Origin: Muribaculaceae bacterium
GTDB taxonomy: Bacteria; Bacteroidota; Bacteroidia; Bacteroidales; Muribaculaceae
Direction of reading: 5' to 3'
Assembly (NCBI GenBank): GCA_017545095.1
Contig: JAFYCU010000182.1
Location: forward strand, 1 to 17,427
DNA: 17,427 bases
The notes beneath the pieces were generated by a model. The model saw only the letters and a list, made by a program, of their open reading frames with translations, made no database searches and was not told the origin of the DNA. A program made the translations under genes and the position numbers. Below, piece after piece: positions 6,224 to 12,800 of the stretch (position 1 is its first letter; each line of letters begins with the position of its first letter).

Positions 6224-7177
6224 ATGAAACAGTTTGCTCTGTATGTTGCATGCTTGGCGATGTTGCTGAGCATGAGCTCGTGCGGTGACGACGGCCCGGA
6301 GATGGACCGTCAGCGCGATGTGACCATGACCGTGAAAGCACTGACCCATGTGGTGAACACCAGTACCCACGCGGCCACACTGACGATGGACGAAGAGAAC
6401 GTGGTGCTGGTGCGCCAGCGCGTCCTCACCGCCGACTTCACCCTGCGAGCCACCATCGATGGCCGCAAGCAGACGTTTACGGTGACTGGCGTGCCCCTAT
6501 CGCGTGTGGAGAACCAGGACTACCGCTACACCTTTGCCAACGCGAGCGGCGGCGGGGTGAGCAACCTGCACGGCATGGTTGACCTGAGCGACCAGGTGCT
6601 CATGGTGCACTACGATGTGGCCGGACACCATGTGAACAGCGCCATCACCGATGTGTTCTTTGCCCAGACGGGCGTGAAATTCAACTACAGCGACGGCAGC
6701 AGCACCACAGCGGCCAACAGTTTCTGGACGCTGAAGGTGTATCACGCCACCGACTCGGCCAACGTGATTGTGAACGACCTGAAGATTGACCGCGACACAG
6801 TGGTAGAGTATGTGACCGACAAATCGGGCAAACGCACCGAGGTGCGCAAACGCGGCAGCCGCATCTTCACCTCGCTGAACGGCTTCAGGGCCGACGTGGC
6901 ACCCACCGCCGAGGGGTTCACCGTGACGGGTGTGCAGCTGAGTTCGGTGGCCACCTACGGCGACGGCGACCATGTGGCTGGCGGCAGCTCGAAGCAGACC
7001 GAGGACTACCTCCTGCGCGATGTGAACCTGAACGTGAACATGGAGGCCAGTCGCCTCGACGGCACGCTGGTGATTCGCCATGTGCTCAAGCGCGATGCCG
7101 ACAAGTTCCCCACCGAGTGGGACGACATCCGTGCGCAAGTGAGTGGCGAAACCTACCGACAAAGCACAATTCAGTGA
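6224..7177 (+). CDS. Lipoprotein with an internally duplicated beta-rich unit
   Basis: This 317-residue lipoprotein of unknown function has lipobox SMSSC with Cys at position 20, followed by GDDGPE, which suggests surface export. Two halves show the same signature: FTVTGVPLSRV at 85-95 and FTVTGVQLSSV at 222-232 share 9 of 11 residues. Each is followed about 20-35 residues later by a strand pair such as LHGMVDLSDQVLMVHYDV and VNMEASRLDGTLVIRHVL. I read this as an internal duplication. The ATG at 6224 is chosen because an upstream in-frame TTG (6197) lies in the promoter and would bury the signal peptide. The protein may belong with the lipoproteins on either side; identity between them is low and no ligand or enzyme motif is seen. 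Confidence 0.78.
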   Translation: MKQFALYVACLAMLLSMSSCGDDGPEMDRQRDVTMTVKALTHVVNTSTHAATLTMDEENVVLVRQRVLTADFTLRATIDGRKQTFTVTGVPLSRVENQDYRYTFANASGGGVSNLHGMVDLSDQVLMVHYDVAGHHVNSAITDVFFAQTGVKFNYSDGSSTTAANSFWTLKVYHATDSANVIVNDLKIDRDTVVEYVTDKSGKRTEVRKRGSRIFTSLNGFRADVAPTAEGFTVTGVQLSSVATYGDGDHVAGGSSKQTEDYLLRDVNLNVNMEASRLDGTLVIRHVLKRDADKFPTEWDDIRAQVSGETYRQSTIQ

Positions 7178-7191
7178 TAAGTCATGAGATA

Positions 7192-7266
7192 ATGCACAAT
7201 GCATCATGCACTATTCCGCAATGCGATATGGCGTGCGTTAGCCATCTTGCATCTCGCATCTCGCAT
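7192..7266. repeat. 7-bp ATGC-type arrays in both orientations
   Basis: On the plus strand ATGCACA, ATGCATC and ATGCACT (7192-7212) run head to tail. On the minus strand ATGCGAG, ATGCGAG and ATGCAAG (7266 down to 7246) form a second array, identical in unit to the one at 1126-1153. Together they fill most of the 109-bp gap between the second and third lipoprotein genes. No consensus -7 box is seen here, so the third gene may be read through from the second. Confidence 0.65.
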
Positions 7267-7286
7267 CTTAAAAACATTAGAATAGC

Positions 7287-8102
7287 ATGAAAAAGATTTT
7301 GTTATCGATGGCCAGCGTGCTGATGTTGCTGGCGACGACCTCCTGCGGCGGCAGTGATGAGCCTAAGGAGCAGATTTGGTATGCCGTGATTCCGCTGATG
7401 AATCATGTCACCGACTCCGAAAACGAGCGATTGGTGAGCTGCAAAGAGACCAATGTGTACTCTGAGATCAATGTAGACCGCAAGCTGGCGACCTTCACCG
7501 GCCTTGTGGCGCTGCACGACAGCGGCGACGAAGTGACCATCGACTTGGCCAACATTCCCATGAAGCGAACCACTACCCCTAACGGCTTTTTGTTGACCCT
7601 TGCCGAAGGCGAGACCGGAGGGCACGAGATCTCCGACTTCGAGTTCTTCGTTGATATGCGTCAAGACGGTGTGCCATGCCATTACCTGCACATGATTATC
7701 GACGGTCGTTTCGAGGTGAACGGCCTGCTGAGCGAGATGTCGTTTGAAATCAGCCAGAGCGACGTGACATCGGTCACTGGCCAGAAACAGACGGTGAACA
7801 CAGGCAAGTATGTGTTCAGCATCACCGAGTATTCGAAAGAGAAAAAGCTCGCCGCTTTCTCGGTGAAAGGGCTGAACGTGTTCCCACTCGATAACGGCAT
7901 TGGCTACCAAGGCCTGACGCTGGAACCCACCTATACGGGTTATCGTATCACGGCCCCCGCCGACGGCGTGGAGCCCAAAGAGGGTGGAGGCAGCAAGCTC
8001 GAGCAGCTGGAGGCCGACATCGACGTGCACAGCCGCACCTTCACGGCCAGCTTTACCGTGCACAACAGCGGCAGTGTGACCGCCAGCGGGTCGATGCCAT
8101 GA
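7287..8102 (+). CDS. Lipoprotein with two beta-rich halves
   Basis: This 271-residue lipoprotein of unknown function has lipobox TTSC with Cys20, the same position as in its two neighbours, followed by GGSDEPKE. The N-terminal half has strands TFTGLVAL, VTIDLANIPM, GFLLTLAEG, EFFVDMRQ and YLHMIIDGRFEVNG. The C-terminal half repeats the order with KLAAFSVKGL, YQGLTLEPTY, GYRITAPADG, LEADIDVHSR and TFTASFTVHNSGSVTASG, so an internal duplication is likely. The overall size and order match the upstream neighbour, although residue identity is low. It ends 35 bp before a strong intrinsic terminator, making it the last gene of the lipoprotein group. No catalytic motif is visible. Confidence 0.78.
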   Translation: MKKILLSMASVLMLLATTSCGGSDEPKEQIWYAVIPLMNHVTDSENERLVSCKETNVYSEINVDRKLATFTGLVALHDSGDEVTIDLANIPMKRTTTPNGFLLTLAEGETGGHEISDFEFFVDMRQDGVPCHYLHMIIDGRFEVNGLLSEMSFEISQSDVTSVTGQKQTVNTGKYVFSITEYSKEKKLAAFSVKGLNVFPLDNGIGYQGLTLEPTYTGYRITAPADGVEPKEGGGSKLEQLEADIDVHSRTFTASFTVHNSGSVTASGSMP

Positions 8103-8137
8103 CGTGTAGAGGCACTTTTTTCTTAAAAAACTCAAAT

Positions 8138-8162
8138 AAAATGCGCCTTTGGCGCATTTTTT
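8138..8162 (+). terminator. Intrinsic terminator of the lipoprotein cluster
   Basis: AAAATGCGCC (8138-8147) and GGCGCATTTT (8151-8160) form a perfect 10-bp stem with a TTT loop and two further T residues. It is nearly symmetrical, so it could stop transcription in both directions. The T-tract and the following G form a TTTG used as a candidate -33 box by the next promoter. Confidence 0.85.
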
Positions 8163-8193
8163 GCATCCATCCGAGAAAAAAGCCGTAATTTTA
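8160..8193 (+). promoter_or_regulatory. Candidate promoter of the ECF sigma operon
   Basis: TAATTTTA (8186-8193) differs from the -7 consensus only at the last base and lies 8 nt before the ATG. A TTTG (8160-8163) is found 22 bp upstream, within the terminator T-tract. The spacing is somewhat long and the -7 box imperfect; a promoter read by the sigma factor itself cannot be excluded. Confidence 0.45.
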
Positions 8194-8201
8194 CGCTCAG
8201 A

Positions 8202-8765
8202 ATGTCGAATACACAGCGAACATATGACGAAGCGGCAGTTGTTGAGCGACTGCACCATCAGTCGACGGCCCATGCGGCCTTCGGCGAAGTGATTGCGCAC
8301 TATTCCAGCACGTTGTACTGGCAAATACGTCGCATGGTCATCGACCACGACGATGCCAACGATGTGCTGCAGAACACCTTTTTGAAGGCTTGGACAAGCA
8401 TCGACAACTTTCGAGGCGATGCCAAACTGTCGACCTGGCTCTACAAAATCGCCATCAACGAGTCGATCACCTTCATCAATAAGAAAAAGGTGCAAAACAA
8501 TGTGTCGCTCGACGATGACGACAGTTTCCTGGTCAACACCCTCGAGAGCGATGAATGGTTCGACGGCGACGAGGCGCAGCTCAAGCTGCAACAGGCCATC
8601 GCCACCCTGCCCGAGAAACAACGCCTGGTGTTCAACCTGCGCTACTACGACGAGATGAAATACGAGGAGATGTCGGAAATTCTGGGCACGTCCACCGGGG
8701 CCCTCAAGGCCAGCTACCACCATGCTTTGAAAAAAATCGAGGCATTTTTTGCCGAGCACGATTAA
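8202..8765 (+). CDS. ECF-type RNA polymerase sigma factor
   Basis: This 187-residue protein is an extracytoplasmic-function sigma factor with only regions 2 and 4. Region 2 (about 25-94) contains the core-binding and -10 recognition segment DHDDANDVLQNTFLKAW and the FRGDAKLSTWLYKIAIN stretch. A short acidic linker (LDDDD, 103-107) follows. Region 4 (about 126-180) has LPEKQRLVFNLRYYDEMKYE and the helix-turn-helix MSEILGTSTGALKASYHHA. It is followed at 49 bp by a single-pass membrane protein and then by a Spy/CpxP-like periplasmic protein. This is the gene order expected for a sigma factor held by a membrane anti-sigma and tuned by a periplasmic sensor. Targets are unknown; the operon itself and the large macroglobulin gene are reasonable guesses. 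Confidence 0.92.
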   Translation: MSNTQRTYDEAAVVERLHHQSTAHAAFGEVIAHYSSTLYWQIRRMVIDHDDANDVLQNTFLKAWTSIDNFRGDAKLSTWLYKIAINESITFINKKKVQNNVSLDDDDSFLVNTLESDEWFDGDEAQLKLQQAIATLPEKQRLVFNLRYYDEMKYEEMSEILGTSTGALKASYHHALKKIEAFFAEHD

Positions 8766-8814
8766 ACTTTTGGCATCGGTAGCAGTCAATAAAGTGTTCA
8801 AATACTTCAATGCT

Positions 8815-9198
8815 ATGAAATCTGAAGAAAGCCAAATATTAGACAAGCTGGGTCGCGACGCTGGTTTCCGCGTGCCCGAAGGCTACTTCGATGACTTTGC
8901 CGAACGCATGACGAACATGCTTCCCGAAGTGGAAATCACCGAGGTGGATGTGAAGCCCACGCTGTGGGTCACCATCCGACCCTATGTGTATATGGCAGCC
9001 ATGTTTGCCGGCGTGTGGTGCATGATGAAGGTTTTCAACGTGTTCAACCAGAACATCAGCGCCGAGCAACGTGTGAGCGAAGTGGCTTCCGGCATCTATA
9101 TGGACAACAATGCCGACGAGTTCATCATGAGTGGTGGAGCCAGCGACTACGACATCATGACCTATGAAGACAGTGTGATGATGGACGAAGAAATGTAA
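8815..9198 (+). CDS. Single-pass membrane protein, probable anti-sigma factor
   Basis: This 127-residue protein has a cytoplasmic N-terminus (1-54), one membrane segment around 55-75 (YVYMAAMFAGVWCMMKVF), and an acidic, Asp/Glu/Met-rich C-terminal tail. The N-terminal pattern FRVPEGYFDDFAERM followed by LPE is typical of small proteins beside ECF sigma genes in Bacteroidales. By position and topology it probably binds the sigma factor at the membrane; no classic zinc-binding anti-sigma motif (HxxxCxxC) is present. The ATG at 8815 is preferred because upstream in-frame codons overlap the sigma gene and lack an initiator. The tail has many Met and acidic residues, which could contact metal ions or a periplasmic partner, though this is speculative. 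Confidence 0.75.
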   Translation: MKSEESQILDKLGRDAGFRVPEGYFDDFAERMTNMLPEVEITEVDVKPTLWVTIRPYVYMAAMFAGVWCMMKVFNVFNQNISAEQRVSEVASGIYMDNNADEFIMSGGASDYDIMTYEDSVMMDEEM

Positions 9199-9221
9199 TC
9201 CCCCCTAATTCTGACAACAAG

Positions 9222-9650
9222 ATGAAACGAATATTCACATTGCTGCTGGTGTCGCTGGTCATGCTCAGCGTGAGTGCGCAAGGCAACCGCACGAAATGGG
9301 GCAGCGAGATGCTTGAGGCCAAGCACAAAATGATTATCGAAGAGGTGGGCCTCACCCCCACGCAACAAGAACAGTTCATGCCCGTGTACGAGGAGATGGA
9401 GAAGGAAATCTACCAGACCAACCGCGATGCCCGCACGCTGGCCAAGAACGTAGAACAGAAGAAATCGCCGAGCGATGCCGAATATGCGCAAGCTGCCGAG
9501 GCACTCTCGCGAGCCAAGGTGCGCGAGGGAGAGATCGAGGCGAAATATTTTGAGAAATTCGCGAAAATGCTCAGCAAAAAGCAACTCTTCCTGCTCAAGC
9601 AAGCCGAGGCAAAATTCACGCGCACCATGCTGCGCAACCGCAAGAAATAA
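9222..9650 (+). CDS. Spy/CpxP-like periplasmic protein
   Basis: This 142-residue secreted helical protein has a signal peptide (1-20, ending SVSAQ). Two LTxxQ-type motifs, LTPTQ (44-48) and LSKKQ (117-121), are the hallmark of the Spy/CpxP/ZraP family of periplasmic chaperone-sensors. Between them is a long charged helix (about 52-112). No lipobox is present. Spacing of 23 bp from the membrane protein gene makes one operon with the sigma factor. In the CnrYXH system a structurally similar periplasmic protein (CnrX) controls an anti-sigma, so a sensor role is plausible here; a chaperone made as an output of the response is the alternative. There is no His-rich metal-binding stretch. Confidence 0.75.
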   Translation: MKRIFTLLLVSLVMLSVSAQGNRTKWGSEMLEAKHKMIIEEVGLTPTQQEQFMPVYEEMEKEIYQTNRDARTLAKNVEQKKSPSDAEYAQAAEALSRAKVREGEIEAKYFEKFAKMLSKKQLFLLKQAEAKFTRTMLRNRKK

Positions 9651-9704
9651 CGCAGCCCCACACTGCACCCCAGCTGCCCCCATGGCAGCCCTGGAACCCG
9701 ACCA

Positions 9705-9732
9705 CAATAGCATCACGAAAATGGTGCTATTG
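9705..9732. terminator. Hairpin after the sigma operon
   Basis: CAATAGCATC (9705-9714) pairs with GGTGCTATTG (9723-9732), with one T-G wobble and an 8-nt loop. It is followed by ATTGTATAG rather than a U-run, so termination may be incomplete and some transcripts could continue into the macroglobulin gene. Confidence 0.5.
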
Positions 9733-9806
9733 ATTGTATAGAGCGCATAGAAAAGCTATAGAAACCACAGAAGCTACAGCATTCACAGAAACTAAAAAGC
9801 ATTGCG
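9733..9806. other. Low-complexity leader upstream of the macroglobulin gene
   Basis: The bases between the hairpin and the ATG at 9807 consist of loose repeats of (A/C)TAGAAA and ACAGAA. No TAnnTTTG -7 box is found here. The large gene downstream therefore either uses a non-consensus promoter, possibly an ECF one, or depends on readthrough. Confidence 0.4.
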
Positions 9807-12800
9807 ATGAAAACCGTTCATATTTTCTTAATCATTACCATCATGGCACTATTTCCATTCAAGTTCCATGGCAAGGATAAATCCCCTGCCATCGACTTCA
9901 ACTACCCCCAGGAGGTGTCGAAAAACGCACTCAGCGACTTGGAGCGTGCGCTGAAAAGCGGCGACGGCGAGCTGGTGGTTGACGCCCTGGTGCGCTACAG
10001 TGTGGCGCAAAGCGGCATCTCGCAGGAGCAGATGCCCGACATCATCAACCGCATCGAGGGTACTATCAAACGTGAGTCACGCCCCGAATACAAGGCCCTG
10101 CTGCGCTATCTCGAGGCCGAGGTGCTGGATGCCTACCGCAACCGTTATGGCCGCCCCGACCGCACGAACCCCGAGGATGAGCCATTGCCCGACGACTTCA
10201 GCGAATGGGACAACGACCAGTTCAACCACCGAATCTGCGAACTCATTACCCTTGCGCTCAGCGAGCCGGAGGCTCTGAAAAAGGTGAGTACCGCCAGCCT
10301 GAGCAAGATTATCAAAGGCGACGAGCTGGGCTACACCCTGGTGCCCACACTCTTTGAGTTTCTCTCGCTCAAGGGTCAGAAGGCCGCCGAGGGCGGCGTG
10401 GACCCCGACCTCTACAGCCGCATCGTGGCCGATTGGGACCAAGCCACGAAGGGCAATGTGCCGGCCTACCTCTATGCGCAGACGTGCCACGGCGGGCGCG
10501 ACTTCATGGACCTCTACCATGAGTACAGCAACAACGAACATTCGGCACTCGTGCTGCTCAAGGCTGCATGGGACAAGGAGTTCTATCAGGGTTTGAAGGA
10601 ATATGCATCGCGGTTTCCCCAATCGCCCTACACGCCCGAGGTCACCAACAAAATCAATGAATTGGAAGCTAAACAAGTGTATGCGAGCTACCCCGAGTAT
10701 GCCACTTCGCACGAATCCATCACCGTGAAGGTGGATGCCAATAATGTGAACGACCTCACGCTGAATGTGTACCGCATCCCCGACACCATGATTCCTGCCG
10801 ACCACTCCCGCTATGGAGGCAAAGAATTGGACATCAGCAAGCTGAAACTGGTGCACAGCCGTCAGGTGCACATCGATGGTGAGATTCCTTTCGAGCGAAG
10901 CCAGCAGGAGGAGGTCACACTCAATTCCCTGCCCTACGGCATGTATGTGATTGTGCCCAGCTACCAAGCCGACGGCGAGCAAGTGTGGCCGGAAAGCATT
11001 GGCCACTACCACATGCTGTCGGTGACCGACATCATGACGATGGGCGTGTGCAAGCGCAGTCAGAGCACCCTCATCGCTGTTGATGCCACCACCGGTGCCC
11101 CGCTCCGGGGTGTCCGCCTCAAGGGAGAGGGGTTGAATGCGATGACGACGACAGATGCAAATGGCATCGTTTCCATTCCCGGCGACTTTGATAGCGTTGA
11201 TGTGCTTGCCTCACGTGGCGAGGACCATTACGGGCCGAAGCAGACGTTCTACAACCCTCCATACGATGAGGGGACTTTCCCGTCGGTGTCGGCCGAGGTG
11301 TTCACCGACCTGGCCATCTACCGCCCCGGCGAGACCATCCAGTGGGCCGCCGTGCTCTACAACAGCGGGGTGGGCGTGCGCGAGGTGGTGCCCAGCGAGC
11401 GCGTAGAAGTCACCTTCTACGATTCCAACCAGGAGGCCATCGACACCGTGCGCACCAGCACCGATGCCTTTGGCCGTGCTCAAGGCACATTCACCATCCC
11501 CACCGACCGCATGAATAGCCGGTTCCATATCGAGGTTGTACACCAGCGACACCATGTGGCCTGGCATTACATCAACGTGAGCGAATACAAAACGCCCACC
11601 TTTGCAGTCACCTTCCCCGATGCGCGCCACAGTTTTGTGAAGGGGCAACCGGTGAAAATCACCGGCTTGGCCGAGACCTACAGCGGCATGCCGCTTGCCA
11701 ACACCGAAGTGAAAATCCAGCTGCGCCAGAACGAGTGGAGCTGGTGGTGGCGCTGGAGCACGCGCGACAACGGCGAGCTGCTGCGCGACACAGTGGTCAC
11801 CACCGATGCCAGCGGGCGGTTCACGGTGGAGTGGCCCGCCGATGCCTTTGAGGAGAACCTCAACGCGCACTACCGCTGGGCCTACTACAACTACACCCTG
11901 CAGGCCAGCGTGACCGATGCCGCCGGCGAGACACAGGAAGCCAGCCATGCCTTTATTATAGGCGAGCGCAGCGGCATTGAGTTCGCGCAAGAAGCCATCA
12001 CCCACCGCAACGACGGCCCCGTGACACTGCCCATCAAGTACAACACCACCAGCGAGACCGTCACCAGTGTGACGTGCAAAATGATGCTGTACAACCTCAA
12101 AGGCGACATCGTGGCTTACACCAGCTTCGAGACCGACAATCCTGTTGTGAACTTAACGGGAGTTCCCTCGGGTCAGTACAAACTCGTGGCCACCGTTTTC
12201 GACAGCGACGAGGAAGAGGCGAGCGGCAACAAAGCCTCGTGCGAGATCACGCTCTACCGCACGAGCGACAGCATGGCCCCAGTGAAAAACACCACGCTGT
12301 GGGTACCCGCCGACGGCAAGAGCGTGGACGAGCGCAACGTGGCGCACATCACCATCGGCACCAGTGCCCCCGAGGCCCACATCTACTTTGTGGCCCGGTC
12401 GAGCGACCGCGTGCTGGGCGAGGGATGGCTGCGCTATGCACCCGGAATCCACGACTTGCCCATCGAGATTCCGAAAGGTCGCGATGAATTCATCGTGGTG
12501 GAGCTGATGAGTGCCCATGAGAAAGAGTCGCATCATGAAACCGTCCGCATTGCCGCTCCGGCATTTGCCGAACAATTGCGGGTGAAAGTCACAACCTTCC
12601 GTGACCGTCTTGTGCCCGGAGAGCGGGAACACTGGACATTGCAATTGGTGGACCAAAACGGCAAGCCTCGACATGGCGGACTTATGCTGGCGATGACCGA
12701 CAAGGCTATCAACACCCTGGCCGACAACACCTGGCAGTTCAAGGTTCCGCTGCAATGGCAAACACTTTACCACATCAGCTCCATGACGCTTGAGGGCACC

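Noticed and set aside
8749..8814. Longer N-terminus for the probable anti-sigma factor
   Set aside because: It would overlap the sigma gene and has no ATG; the conserved N-terminal pattern begins after the ATG at 8815.
7302..8846. 514-codon open frame on the minus strand
   Set aside because: It is antisense to the third lipoprotein and the sigma gene and runs through a clear terminator. Its composition (His/Val/Leu-rich) is that of a shadow of GC-ending codons, with no signal peptide or domain pattern.
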